A stretch of 64,000 nucleotides of DNA from an uncultured Oscillospiraceae bacterium (GTDB taxonomy: Bacteria > Bacillota > Clostridia > Oscillospirales > Oscillospiraceae), in the NCBI GenBank assembly GCA_947627735.1, contig CANQXG010000010.1:1-64000 (forward strand). The letters run 5' to 3'. The translations under genes and the position numbers were made by a program. Shown here in pieces: positions 47,050 to 56,001 of this stretch. Under the pieces are notes generated by a model. That model was not told the DNA's origin. It ran no database searches and saw only the letters and a list, made by a program, of their open reading frames with translations. Position 1 is the first letter of the stretch; each line of letters begins with the position of its first letter.

Positions 47050-47076
47050 GGAGAGCTTTTCGAAGCTCTCCTTTTT
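47050..47076 (+). terminator. Terminator after the GH4 gene
   Basis: GGAGAGCTT, loop TTCG, AAGCTCTCC, then CTTTTT-like run. Works for the plus strand. Confidence 0.85.
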
Positions 47077-47938
47077 ATTTTTCCGCCCGCCTGACCCAGG
47101 GCACCCGGCCCGGCACGGGGGGTTCCTCGTAAAACCGGGCGGTCCGGTCCCGGTCCGTGTCGTTCCACTTGTCGAAGCCCAGGGGGGCGATGTGGGGGCC
47201 ATAGGAGCAGCGGTCGAACAGGCACAGCCCATAGTCCCGCCAGGGCCGGGCCAGCCAAATGGAGCCGTCGGCCACCCCCGGGGCGGCGGTGAAGCGGCAG
47301 GCGCGGAAGGTGAAGCCCTCCGTCTGGGACAGATCGTGGGCCGGCGCGGCGGCATAGCCGGAACCCCGGGCGTCGGGCAGGGAGCGGATCTCGCAATTCT
47401 CCAGCAGGGCCTGGCCGCAGCCGAAGATGAAGTCCACCGTCCCCTCGATGAGGCAGTCGGTGAAGCGCTGCCGGCAGGATATGTCCCGGCGCAGCCAGTC
47501 CGGCAGAAAGCCCTCGTAGCGGGCGATCAGGTCCCGGGGCAGAGGCCCCAGGAACAGGGTGTCCTGGGTGGAGGTGAGGCGGCAGCGCTCCATGGTGAAC
47601 CGGTCGGCGTACACCGTCAGGGCCACCTCCTGGCCCTTCACCTCCGGGCGGAGGGCGTCGTTGACCACCGCCAGGTCCCGCATGGTGACGCCGTCGGCGC
47701 ACACCGCCAGGGTCCAGGTGCGGAAGGTGTTGTACTCCACGCCGTGCTCGTCCGGCTTTTTGGCGTAGTCGTCCCAGAGGATGCTTGTCTTGTCCATCCC
47801 CGCGCCGATAACGGTCAGACCGGGGGTAAATATGGACGATTTTGCGCGGTGCTGCCCCGGTGCCAGGCGGATAGTGTCGCCGGGCGCGGCGCCGTCGAAG
47901 GCTTTTTGCAGGTCATCTCCCGGGTGTAAAAGTAACAA
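47075..47938 (-). CDS. Carbohydrate esterase family 8 pectinesterase
   Basis: 287 residues, starting with TTG at 47938 (MLLLHPGDDLQKAF) after GGAGAGGGTGACACGAT. De-esterifies galacturonic acid methyl esters. CE8 marks are LTVYADRFTMERCRLTSTQD, GTVDFIFGCGQALLENCEI (catalytic Asp in VDFIFG) and WLARPWRDYG. Most pectinesterases are secreted, but no signal peptide is visible, so this one is cytoplasmic. It is transcribed divergently from the transporter gene set, across a region of nested inverted repeats. Confidence 0.92.
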   Translation of the reverse strand: MLLLHPGDDLQKAFDGAAPGDTIRLAPGQHRAKSSIFTPGLTVIGAGMDKTSILWDDYAKKPDEHGVEYNTFRTWTLAVCADGVTMRDLAVVNDALRPEVKGQEVALTVYADRFTMERCRLTSTQDTLFLGPLPRDLIARYEGFLPDWLRRDISCRQRFTDCLIEGTVDFIFGCGQALLENCEIRSLPDARGSGYAAAPAHDLSQTEGFTFRACRFTAAPGVADGSIWLARPWRDYGLCLFDRCSYGPHIAPLGFDKWNDTDRDRTARFYEEPPVPGRVPWVRRAEK

Positions 47939-47975
47939 ATCGTGTCACCCTCTCCATTTATTGACAGAAAATAGC

Positions 47976-48021
47976 CATTCACATTGTGGATTATACACTA
48001 TTTTCCCCATTGTGAATAGTG
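47976..48021. promoter_or_regulatory. Nested inverted repeats between the divergent pectinesterase and transporter genes
   Basis: ATTCACA (47977) with TGTGAAT (48011), and CACTATT (47996) with AATAGTG (48015). A minus-strand TATAAT at 47995-47990 sits among them. This looks like an operator region for a local sugar regulator, possibly the AraC protein at 59367; not proven. Confidence 0.5.
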
Positions 48022-48080
48022 AAAATGGAGAAATTTCCCCCGAGGGGCCATTTTATACATAAATAAGGACATTTCATCCA

Positions 48081-48109
48081 TATACACTGTCCCGGGATTC
48101 CTGTATAAT
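48081..48109 (+). promoter_or_regulatory. Promoter of the pectin transporter operon
   Basis: TATACA (48081-48086), 17 bases, TATAAT (48104-48109). It argues against the ATG at 48108, which overlaps the -10, as the first codon. Confidence 0.55.
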
Positions 48110-48164
48110 GACAAATAAAAGTACGGAAATCATGCCCAATATTGTACATAAACACGAGGTTTCT

Positions 48165-48740
48165 ATGGGAAAGCGGCGCACCTTCGACCAATACAGGCGG
48201 ATAGATCTGGCCCTGTTCGCGCTGCTCATGGCCGTATGTGAATATGTGATCGTGCACGCCGCCAACTGGTGGTTTCCCCAGCAGCCGTTCATGGTGTCGC
48301 TGGCGGGGCCGCTGACGGCCATCGTGTACATGCGCTGGGGATACTGGGGCGCCATCCACGCGGTGGAAGCGGGGGCGGTGTACTGCCTGTTCTCCGGCGC
48401 GACGGGAGAGCAGTACATTATATATTGCGGGGGGAACCTGCTGTCGCTGCTGGCGGTGCTGGTGCTGAACAGGGCCGGCAGGGAGCGGATGCGCACCGGC
48501 TGGGCCGGGCTGGGGTTCGCGGCGCTGGTGCTGCTTTTGATGCAGGGGGGACGGGCCTTGGCCGCGTTCATCCTGGGGGCGGAGCCGGCGGCGCTGCCGA
48601 GGTTCTTCACCACGGACAGTCTCTCCTATATTTTTACTTTCGTGATCATCTGGATAGCGCAAAAGCTGGACGGAATCTATGAGGATCAAAAACATTATCT
48701 TCTGCGGATCCAATCGCAGGAGGAAGAAAAAGGAGGTTAA
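48165..48740 (+). CDS. Small multi-pass membrane protein of the sugar ABC operon (ECF S-like topology)
   Basis: 191 residues from MGKRRTFDQYRRIDLALFAL; GAGG precedes the ATG. An upstream in-frame ATG at 48108 overlaps the -10. Four to five hydrophobic segments are seen: near 15-33, 42-60, 65-85, 95-115 and 135-150. The last part, DSLSYIFTFVIIWIAQKLDG, ends in a charged tail. Size and pattern recall ECF S components, but there is no clear match. It ends two bases before the LplB-like permease start, so the two are translationally coupled. Function unknown. Confidence 0.65.
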   Translation: MGKRRTFDQYRRIDLALFALLMAVCEYVIVHAANWWFPQQPFMVSLAGPLTAIVYMRWGYWGAIHAVEAGAVYCLFSGATGEQYIIYCGGNLLSLLAVLVLNRAGRERMRTGWAGLGFAALVLLLMQGGRALAAFILGAEPAALPRFFTTDSLSYIFTFVIIWIAQKLDGIYEDQKHYLLRIQSQEEEKGG

Positions 48741-48742
48741 CT

Positions 48743-49798
48743 ATGAGAGTAGGGGCAGCGGATTTTCTCGAATTCGATAAAGCCAAAGGCGTCTATCGAG
48801 TGAGTCCGGAGCAGGCTGTTCGGGATGACGTAGAGAAGCACTACTGGCTTCACGTCGGCCGCACGATCCTGAAGGATTGGCGGCTGTACGTCATGCTGAT
48901 CCCCATGCTGCTGGTCTTCCTTTTCTGGCGCTATTTCCCCATGTACGAGTTGCTGGGCTGCTTCAAGGTCACGGACAACGTTTTGCCTGTGAGCAAGCAG
49001 CTGTTCTCCGGCTTCTCTTACTTCAAGCGTCTTCTGCTGGCTGGGGACGGCCTTTCCACGGAATTTTGGAGAGCGCTGAGGAACACCTTCATCCTCAGCT
49101 TCTACGGCCTGTGCTTCGGGTTCCCGATCCCGATCATCCTGGCCCTGTTCTTCAACGAGATCCGGTCCAATATCGCCCGCAGCGTATATCAGGTGCTCAC
49201 CTACCTGCCGAAGTTCATGTCCACCGTCGTTATGACCTCGCTGGTGACCATGCTGGTGAAGCAGGGTTCCCTCACCAGCGGCGTGGGCATCGTCAGCCAG
49301 TTTCTGGCGAACGTTGGCCTTATCAGCGCGGAGACGGCCAACGCGGGTCTGCTGAACAATCCGTCCTTCTTCAGATCCATCTACCAGATCAGCGGCATCT
49401 GGGAGGGCGCAGGCTACGACAGCATCGTCTTCTTCGCGGCGATCATCGCCATCTCGCCCACCAGCTATGAGGCGGCGCAGATCGACGGCGCCAATAAGAT
49501 GGCCCAGATGCGCTACGTGGTCCTGCCCAGCATCCTGTCCACCATCGTGATCATGCTCATCACCCGTATCGGTACGCTGCTGAACATCGGTTACGAAAAG
49601 GTATTGCTGCTGTACAACACGAACACCTATGTCACCGCCGATGTGGTGTCCACCTTCGCCAACCGAAACGGCATGGGCACCGGCGCCGGCACAGGCATAG
49701 CGGCCGCGGCGGAGATGATGAACAACGTCATCGGCATGATGCTGGTCATAGGCGCCAACACCATCGCCCGCAAGGCGTCCAACACGTCGCTGTACTGA
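48743..49798 (+). CDS. Sugar ABC transporter permease, LplB type
   Basis: 351 residues with six to seven hydrophobic segments. It has a cytoplasmic N-terminal extension of about 45 residues before TM1 near 50-70. The EAA motif EAAQIDGANKMAQMRYVVLP contacts the ATPase. Together with the following permease, binding protein and MsmX ATPase it imports sugar oligomers, here most likely pectic oligosaccharides or rhamnogalacturonan fragments. The start has GGAGGTTAACT upstream. Confidence 0.9.
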   Translation: MRVGAADFLEFDKAKGVYRVSPEQAVRDDVEKHYWLHVGRTILKDWRLYVMLIPMLLVFLFWRYFPMYELLGCFKVTDNVLPVSKQLFSGFSYFKRLLLAGDGLSTEFWRALRNTFILSFYGLCFGFPIPIILALFFNEIRSNIARSVYQVLTYLPKFMSTVVMTSLVTMLVKQGSLTSGVGIVSQFLANVGLISAETANAGLLNNPSFFRSIYQISGIWEGAGYDSIVFFAAIIAISPTSYEAAQIDGANKMAQMRYVVLPSILSTIVIMLITRIGTLLNIGYEKVLLLYNTNTYVTADVVSTFANRNGMGTGAGTGIAAAAEMMNNVIGMMLVIGANTIARKASNTSLY

Positions 49799-49814
49799 CG
49801 GGAGGGCCGCAGCT

Positions 49815-50705
49815 ATGAAGAGAAAACTTGAGATCACCGAGCTGATCTTTAAGATCATCAGCTACACGCTCCTGACGGTGTTCGCGCTGTGCTGCCTGTA
49901 CCCGTTCGTGTACGCGGTGAGCGCCTCCATCAGCGGCCGGCAGGCCGTGGAGTACGGCTCCGTGGTGCTGTTCCCCAAGGACATCCAGTTCGAGGCCTTC
50001 GCCCGGATGTTCGGGGACAACATGTTCTGGAACGCCTACTCCAACACCCTGTTCATCACCCTGTACGGCACCCTGTGGGCCATGCTGACCTCCATCCTGG
50101 GCGCCTATGCGCTGAGCAAGAAGAGGCTGCTGTTCCGGAAGTTCTTCAACTTCTTCCTGGTGTTCACCATGTGGTTCTCCGCCGGCATCGTGCCCCAGTA
50201 CCTGAACTACCTGGATACCCAGAAGGTGTTCAACGCCGTGGGCATCATGGACGACAAGTGGCTGGTGGTCATCGCCATGGGCATGGCGGCCATGAACATC
50301 ATCCTGCTGCGCAACGCCTTCGAGGGCGTGCCCTCCGAGATCGAGGAGGCCGCCATCGTGGACGGGGCCAGCGAGTTCCAGGTGCTGAGCAAGGTCTACA
50401 TCCCCATGAGCAAATCCACCATCGCGACGGTGGCGCTGTTCTTCGCCATCTCCCGCTGGAACGGCTACTTCTGGGCACGGCAGATGATCTCCAACTCCAA
50501 CGAGCATCCTCTGCAGGTGTTCATCCGGCTGAGATTGGAGGAATACACCGACCCGGAGACGATGTCGGGCTGGAACGAGGCCTTCGCATCGGACTCCGTC
50601 ATCTACGCGCTCATCGTCTGCTCCATCGTTCCCATCCTCATCATCTACCCCTTCATCCAGAAGTATTTCGCCAAGGGCGTGAATATGGGCGGCGTGAAGG
50701 AGTGA
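49815..50705 (+). CDS. Sugar ABC transporter permease, LplC type
   Basis: 296 residues, six TMs, and the EAA motif EEAAIVDGASEFQVLSKVYI. Forms a heterodimer with the LplB-type subunit. Sixteen bases separate them. Codon use is typical of the window. It is followed by a short hairpin (50732-50747) and then the binding-protein gene, which is probably expressed at a higher level. Confidence 0.9.
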   Translation: MKRKLEITELIFKIISYTLLTVFALCCLYPFVYAVSASISGRQAVEYGSVVLFPKDIQFEAFARMFGDNMFWNAYSNTLFITLYGTLWAMLTSILGAYALSKKRLLFRKFFNFFLVFTMWFSAGIVPQYLNYLDTQKVFNAVGIMDDKWLVVIAMGMAAMNIILLRNAFEGVPSEIEEAAIVDGASEFQVLSKVYIPMSKSTIATVALFFAISRWNGYFWARQMISNSNEHPLQVFIRLRLEEYTDPETMSGWNEAFASDSVIYALIVCSIVPILIIYPFIQKYFAKGVNMGGVKE

Positions 50706-50731
50706 TATCCGATCCCGTCACAGCGCTTTCG

Positions 50732-50747
50732 CCGGGATGCGTCCCGG
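50732..50747 (+). promoter_or_regulatory. Short hairpin before the binding-protein gene
   Basis: CCGGGA, loop TGCG, TCCCGG, without a T-run. It may be a processing or stability element. Confidence 0.4.
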
Positions 50748-50806
50748 TCTGATCCGTCCGCTAAACGTTACCACCGTAAACAATAAAAATAAGTATTAGG
50801 AGGATA

Positions 50807-53002
50807 ATGAAAAACATGAAAAAGATCCTTTCCGTACTGCTGCTCGTGGCTATGGTCGTCTCCCTGATGGCCGGCTGCGGCCCCAGCATCGAGATCCAGG
50901 GGTCCGAAACCAACAATCAGCCCGCCGCTGACGCCGGCAAAGAGCCTGCCGCCGACGCCGGTGCTGCCGCTGAGGGCGAGCCTGCCGCCGACGCCGGCGA
51001 GGCCGCTGAGCCTGCGGGCCTGAGCTTCGCTCCCGGCACCGTGCTGCGCATGGCCACCGGCTACAACAGCACCAAGACCGGCCTGTTCTTCGACGCCGAG
51101 ACCGCCGGCAGCGGCATCACCCTGGCCGACGGCAAGACCTACAACGCCGGCGACCTGAAGCCCACCTGGGTGGCCGTTCAGGATAAGCTGGGCATGGTCT
51201 TCGAGGACAAGTACCAGGGCAACTCCGCCAGCAACGAGTTCGATTACTGGAAAGAGCGTCTGGGCGAAGTGGACATGGTCAGCGGCACCGCTGCCAAGCT
51301 GAATGAGAACGGTGTTGCCGGCAGCATGGTCAACATCGCCGACTATCTGGACCAGATGCCCAACTTCAAGGCCTATCTGGAGGCCAACCCCATCGTCCGT
51401 CTGTCCATCGTGGGCGACACCGACACCGGCGCCATCTATTTCAGCCCCTACTTCGACGGCGTCAACGATATCGAGCGTATGCCCCTGATGCGTACCGACT
51501 GGGTGGAGAAGCTGCTCAACGGCGAGGGCGAGTTCACCGCCGAGGCCTCCAACACCATGGCCGCTCCCGTCTATCAGCCCTACATGCCCACTGAGGGCAG
51601 CGTGACCGTGGACGTGGTGACCCCCGACGGCACCGCTGTCGAGCAGGTGACCAAGAACTACGACGCCGCCGGCAACATCATCGCCAATATGAACGAGGCG
51701 GGCGTGATGGACGGCGTGGCCGCTGTCAACATGCTCCGCGCCTATATCGACCAGGCCTATGACGGCTACTACGGCGAGAAGCGCGCCGACCTGTTCATCG
51801 GCCAGAACGCCGCCTGGGACGCTGACGAGCTGGTGGCTCTGCTCCGCTGCGTCGTCGCCAACCCCCAGACCCTCAACGGCACCGACTCCGTCCAGGGCCT
51901 GTTCTCCCGTGAGGACAACAACAACCAGCGCCGCGTGGATATGTTCCGCTTCGCCGGCACCCTGTTCGGCGTCCGCGGCCTGGAGTCCCGTCAGGATTAC
52001 CTGTACGTCGGCGCTGACGGCGCTATGCACGACGCCCGCCAGGAGCCCGCGACCTATGAGGCCATGGAGCGCATGCACGCCATGGCGGAGGAGGGCCTGC
52101 TGAGCAAGTCCTTCATGGATATGTCCGAGGAGAACTCCGGCACCATGCTGGAGAACGACCTGGGCTTCATGCACTACGACTACAACCAGACCCAGACCAT
52201 CCTCAACGAGACCAAGCTCCAGGCCGACCAGGGCGAGAAGTACATGGCGGTCATGGTCCCCGTGGCCCGCTGGGATGACGGCACCGGCGAGCAGTATTTC
52301 CGCTTCACCGAGTCCTGGCGCAGCGTGAAGACCGACGGCTGGGGCATCTCCGTGGCCGGCGTGGGCAATGACACCGACAAGCTGAACGCCGCCCTGAGCC
52401 TGATCGACTACGCTTACTCCCCCGAGGGCCAGATCCTGATGAGCTACGGCCCCGACGCCTTCATCAAGGAGGGCGAGACCTTCAACTTCAACGGTGAGCA
52501 GATGCCCGTGATCGCCGACGCCACTTACGAAGAGCTGTGGAGCCTGGCCAGCGGCAACTACACCAACTACGCCCGTTACTACCTGGGTTCCACCCTGTCC
52601 TTCGTGAAGAGCCAGGCCTTCGAGTATCAGTGCACGCATGAAGTCGGCCGTGAAGGCGCCGCCAAGATCTCCAACGCCATCGCCCTGGGCACCATCAAGC
52701 ACCCCGAGCTGGCCGTTGCCGAGAACAGCTGGTACACCTCCGTGCCCACCGTGCTGCCCACCACCAAGCAGGAGAACGACACCATCTCCGGTTACACCGA
52801 CCTGACCAACAAGTTCAACCAGAACAAGGACGGCGAGAACATCCTCCTGACCCAGATCGTCAGCGGCTACACCGACGCCAACATGACCGACGCCGCCACC
52901 TCCGCCGACTATGTGGCCAACAGCTGGAACGGCCGGCAGTATCTGGCTCTGAAGCAGGACGCCTGGACCCGCGCGCTGGCTTACTACGACACCCTGGGCT
53001 GA
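50807..53002 (+). CDS. Extracellular solute-binding lipoprotein, LplA-type
   Basis: 731 residues, large for a binding protein but normal for the LplA group. Signal peptide with lipobox LMAGC near residue 25, then an Ala/Asp/Glu-rich linker with repeated PAADAG. The mature domain is a two-lobed sugar-binding protein; DYAYSPEGQILMSYGP is typical of LplA-type receptors. Codons such as GCT and CGT are more frequent here than in neighbours, fitting high expression. Start has AGGAGG seven bases upstream. Binds the substrate delivered to LplB/LplC. Confidence 0.88.
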   Translation: MKNMKKILSVLLLVAMVVSLMAGCGPSIEIQGSETNNQPAADAGKEPAADAGAAAEGEPAADAGEAAEPAGLSFAPGTVLRMATGYNSTKTGLFFDAETAGSGITLADGKTYNAGDLKPTWVAVQDKLGMVFEDKYQGNSASNEFDYWKERLGEVDMVSGTAAKLNENGVAGSMVNIADYLDQMPNFKAYLEANPIVRLSIVGDTDTGAIYFSPYFDGVNDIERMPLMRTDWVEKLLNGEGEFTAEASNTMAAPVYQPYMPTEGSVTVDVVTPDGTAVEQVTKNYDAAGNIIANMNEAGVMDGVAAVNMLRAYIDQAYDGYYGEKRADLFIGQNAAWDADELVALLRCVVANPQTLNGTDSVQGLFSREDNNNQRRVDMFRFAGTLFGVRGLESRQDYLYVGADGAMHDARQEPATYEAMERMHAMAEEGLLSKSFMDMSEENSGTMLENDLGFMHYDYNQTQTILNETKLQADQGEKYMAVMVPVARWDDGTGEQYFRFTESWRSVKTDGWGISVAGVGNDTDKLNAALSLIDYAYSPEGQILMSYGPDAFIKEGETFNFNGEQMPVIADATYEELWSLASGNYTNYARYYLGSTLSFVKSQAFEYQCTHEVGREGAAKISNAIALGTIKHPELAVAENSWYTSVPTVLPTTKQENDTISGYTDLTNKFNQNKDGENILLTQIVSGYTDANMTDAATSADYVANSWNGRQYLALKQDAWTRALAYYDTLG

Positions 53003-53010
53003 TAAACATA

Positions 53011-53113
53011 GGGGCAAGCCCCTTTGACAGCTCATTCGCGGCGGGCGCGGTCAGCGCCGCGCCCCGCCTTCAAAAGACTCTGCCTCACCGGGACGCCCCG
53101 GCGGCCCGGTGAG
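53011..53113 (+). other. Three stable hairpins in the 3' untranslated region of the binding-protein gene
   Basis: GGGGC/GCCCC at 53011-53022, an 11-pair stem at 53040-53068 and CTCACCGGG/CCCGGTGAG at 53084-53113. Only the first is followed by a short T-run. They probably stabilise the upstream mRNA and reduce downstream expression, as in other binding-protein operons. Confidence 0.6.
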
Positions 53114-53144
53114 TGGGGGACATTTCCCCCGGGAGGAGGCTATC

Positions 53145-53732
53145 ATGTATAAAAAACAGATGATCACGCAGAAGGTCCTCTGCCTGGCGGCTATCTTTGT
53201 GAGCGTCGTGGTGTTCCTGTACGCGCTCGGGATCATGACCGATCTGTATGATAGCTTGTACAGTACGATGAGGAACCCCAACGACCTGTTCCAGACAGAC
53301 GTGCCCGGCTCCATCGTCTACTACAACATGCAGGAGTTCAACCAGGTCTTCCTGGTGTACAGCATCGGGATGATCCTGCTGGCTGGCCTGCTGTTCATCA
53401 CCAATACCCACGTCCGCCGGCGCTACTACATCGCCAACTACATCGCCACCATCGCCTACGCGGTGGGGGGGATCGCGATCTCCGTATTCGGGCACGTGTA
53501 CATCGAGATCTTCAAGGGCCAGTTCCTGCAGGTGGACTTTGAAGCCCTGCGGGAGCACGCGGACATGTGGGGCACCCTTTACACCGACTCCACCTTCTGG
53601 TTCGACATCCATTACGCCGTGTTCGCCCTGGTGATCCTGGTGAGCGTGCTGCTGGTGGCCAACATGTTCTGGAAGGTGAGCCTGATGAAGCAAGAGGCGA
53701 AACTCGTGCAAGAGGGGAGGGCTGCGGCATGA
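53145..53732 (+). CDS. Small membrane protein M1 of the pectin ABC operon
   Basis: 195 residues from MYKKQMITQKVLCLAAIFVS; GGGAGGAGG precedes the ATG. Hydrophobic segments near 14-34, 70-90, 100-125 and 160-180. Not recognised. It lies between the binding-protein gene and the ATPase, overlaps M2 by four bases and is in the same operon. Probably works with the transporter or an associated complex (inference). No catalytic motif seen. Confidence 0.6.
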   Translation: MYKKQMITQKVLCLAAIFVSVVVFLYALGIMTDLYDSLYSTMRNPNDLFQTDVPGSIVYYNMQEFNQVFLVYSIGMILLAGLLFITNTHVRRRYYIANYIATIAYAVGGIAISVFGHVYIEIFKGQFLQVDFEALREHADMWGTLYTDSTFWFDIHYAVFALVILVSVLLVANMFWKVSLMKQEAKLVQEGRAAA

Positions 53733-54226
53733 CGGCGGAAGAACGTACGATAAAACGCGACCGGATGCGGTTCATAAAGAACTCCCTGGCGGCCAACCTG
53801 GCGCTGCTGGGCATCCTGTTCGACGTGCTGTATTTCGTGAAGATCTACCAGTCCGACGTGGGCACCTACTACTACACCATCCTCATCGGCGCGTCCATCG
53901 TCTACAACCTGATCTTCCTGCTGGCGGTGTTCCTGGCGTCTGAGGGCGTGAAGAACTACAAAAGCGGCTACACCTGGCTGCTGGCCGCCATCGGCCTGGG
54001 CCAGATCGTGCGGATATTCATCATCCCCATGCAGGCCCATACGGCCACGACCCTGGTCAACGGCGAGAGCGTGTCTGTGATGAGCGCCGGCACATTCACC
54101 TACGTGGTGGTGCTGCTGGTGGCGTCGGCGGTGTGTCTGCTGGCGTCGGCGGCGGTGAACTTCGTCCGCTGCCGGGAGCTGGCCGAGCACGTCAAGACCC
54201 TTCCCCCGCCCAGCACCGGTACATAA
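53729..54226 (+). CDS. Small membrane protein M2 of the pectin ABC operon
   Basis: 165 residues from MTAEERTIKRDRMRFIKNSL, ATGA overlap with M1; earlier in-frame codons are a shadow of M1. Four hydrophobic segments: near 20-40, 47-67, 80-95 and 120-140. A charged N-terminal tail precedes the first TM. No recognised family. Its topology resembles M1, so the two could be a paired complex. The gene ends 12 bases before msmX. Confidence 0.6.
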   Translation: MTAEERTIKRDRMRFIKNSLAANLALLGILFDVLYFVKIYQSDVGTYYYTILIGASIVYNLIFLLAVFLASEGVKNYKSGYTWLLAAIGLGQIVRIFIIPMQAHTATTLVNGESVSVMSAGTFTYVVVLLVASAVCLLASAAVNFVRCRELAEHVKTLPPPSTGT

Positions 54227-54238
54227 GGAGGCAAAGAC

Positions 54239-55315
54239 ATGGCTACGTTAAGCTTACAGCATATCGATAAGATATACGACAATAACGTTCAGGCGGTCTT
54301 TGACTTCAATCTGGACGTGAAGGACGGCGAGCTGATCGTACTGGTCGGCCCCTCCGGCTGCGGCAAGTCCACCACCCTGCGGATGGTGGCCGGCCTGGAG
54401 GACATCTCCGCCGGACGGCTGTTCCTGGACGGCAAGGACATCACCCAGACCCCCGCCAAGGACCGGGATATGGCCATGGTGTTCCAGAACTACGCCCTGT
54501 ACGGCCACATGACCATTTACGAGAACATGGCGTTCTCCCTGACCATGCGCAAGGAGAACCCCAACGTCATCCATAAGAAAGTGCTGGCGGCGGCCGAGAT
54601 CCTGGGCCTGACCAACCAGCTGAACAAAAAGCCCGCCCAGCTGTCCGGCGGACAGCGCCAGCGGGTGGCGATGGGCCGTTCCATCGTCCGCAACCCCAAG
54701 GTGTTCCTGTTCGACGAGCCGCTTTCGAACCTGGATGCCAAGCTGCGCGGCGCCACCCGGCGTGAGATCCTGCTGCTGCACAAGCAGCTGCAGGCCACCA
54801 TGCTCTACGTCACCCACGACCAGACCGAGGCGCTGACCCTGGCGGACCGGATCGTGTGCATGTCCATGGGCTACGTCCAGCAGGTGGGCACGCCCCTGGA
54901 GCTGTACGACTCCCCGGCGAACATCTTCGTGGCCGGCTTCATCGGCCTGCCGCCCATGAACTTCTACGACGTGACCGTCGGTCCCGACGGCCTGACCGGC
55001 GAGGGGTTCAAGGTGGCTCTCACCGCCGAGGAGGCGGATACCCTGAAGGCCTACAACGGCAAGACCATCGTCCTGGGCGTCCGGCCCGAGGACATCGTGC
55101 TGGGTCCCGACGTGCCCGTGACGGTGGCCACCAATGAGAACCTGGGCATGAACACCCTGGTCCACGGCCACATCGGCCAGACCTCCGGCGTGCGCATCTC
55201 CGCCAAGCTGAAGGGCTGGGCCGACTACAAAAACGGCGACGCCGTCTCCTTCTCCTTCAAGCGCAAGCATTTCTTCGACAAGGAGACCACCAACGCCATA
55301 AGGAAGGGTGTGTGA
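54239..55315 (+). CDS. msmX: Sugar-importer ATPase, MsmX type
   Basis: 358 residues. Walker A GPSGCGKST (37-45), LSGGQRQRVAMGRSI signature, Walker B VFLFDEPLSNLD, and a C-terminal TOBE/regulatory domain (about 240-358). MsmX-type ATPases power several sugar importers, here most directly LplB/LplC. It is inside the operon, unlike the usual genome-wide shared msmX. A second MsmX is encoded at 60287, so at least two dedicated ATPases serve this locus. Confidence 0.92.
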   Translation: MATLSLQHIDKIYDNNVQAVFDFNLDVKDGELIVLVGPSGCGKSTTLRMVAGLEDISAGRLFLDGKDITQTPAKDRDMAMVFQNYALYGHMTIYENMAFSLTMRKENPNVIHKKVLAAAEILGLTNQLNKKPAQLSGGQRQRVAMGRSIVRNPKVFLFDEPLSNLDAKLRGATRREILLLHKQLQATMLYVTHDQTEALTLADRIVCMSMGYVQQVGTPLELYDSPANIFVAGFIGLPPMNFYDVTVGPDGLTGEGFKVALTAEEADTLKAYNGKTIVLGVRPEDIVLGPDVPVTVATNENLGMNTLVHGHIGQTSGVRISAKLKGWADYKNGDAVSFSFKRKHFFDKETTNAIRKGV

Positions 55316-55317
55316 GC

Positions 55318-55911
55318 ATGGAGAAGAATACTGCTGAGAAAAAGAGCTTCGGCGCGCGGTTCGCGGCGGGGCTGAAAGAGGCCTGGCGGAAATTCCTGGT
55401 CTCCATCAAGCGCCGGCCCCAGATGATCCCTCTGGTGGCGCTGGTGATCACCTTCCTGGTGTACTCCCTGAACCTGATGCACATCTCCGACACCACCGCC
55501 AAGATCCAGGGGCCGGGCATGGGCCTGGCGGGCTTCGCCACCATGCTGTTCTCCATGCTGAGCATGATGTGCTGCATGAACGCCTTCCCCTATCGGAAGA
55601 AGACCAATGTGCCCATGCTGGTGCTGATGTTCATCATGCTGGGCGTGATCATCTTCTCGGATGTGTACTACCTCAACTGCATCTACGCGGCCATCAACCG
55701 GCCTGACAACCCCATCGTCGTCACCGTGGCCACCTCTTACATCGCCTATGCCGAGTGGTATCTCCGCATCCATATCGGGATGCTGGTGGCCTCCATCGCG
55801 CTGGTGGTGCTGCTGCCGGTGTACTCCAAGCTGATCCGGAAGATCAAGACCTCCGTGGACGTGCAGGACAACGGCTCCATGGACGCCATCGACATCTCCG
55901 GCGAGGGCTGA
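55318..55911 (+). CDS. Small membrane protein M3 of the pectin ABC operon
   Basis: 197 residues from MEKNTAEKKSFGARF, GGAAGG nine bases upstream; a GTG at 55312 would add two residues. Hydrophobic segments near 43-62, 73-93, 103-125 and 145-170. The N-terminal 35 residues are basic. It contains FRKIK/SIKRRPQM-like basic patches around the membrane. Not recognised. It forms a second pair of membrane proteins (with M4) after the ATPase, mirroring M1/M2 before it. Confidence 0.6.
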   Translation: MEKNTAEKKSFGARFAAGLKEAWRKFLVSIKRRPQMIPLVALVITFLVYSLNLMHISDTTAKIQGPGMGLAGFATMLFSMLSMMCCMNAFPYRKKTNVPMLVLMFIMLGVIIFSDVYYLNCIYAAINRPDNPIVVTVATSYIAYAEWYLRIHIGMLVASIALVVLLPVYSKLIRKIKTSVDVQDNGSMDAIDISGEG

Positions 55912-56001
55912 TACACCCGTTTTGCCTGGCCGCATATGCCATGACAGGCCCGGGAGGCCCGGTCCGCTGAGCCTCCCCAGCCTGTCGGGAGTGGAGAACC
56001 T

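Noticed and set aside
50768-53035. Very long minus-strand open frame (755 codons) opposite the binding-protein gene
   Set aside because: High-GC codons leave stops rare on the opposite strand. The plus frame has a signal peptide, lipobox and family motifs; the minus frame is low-complexity with no domain.
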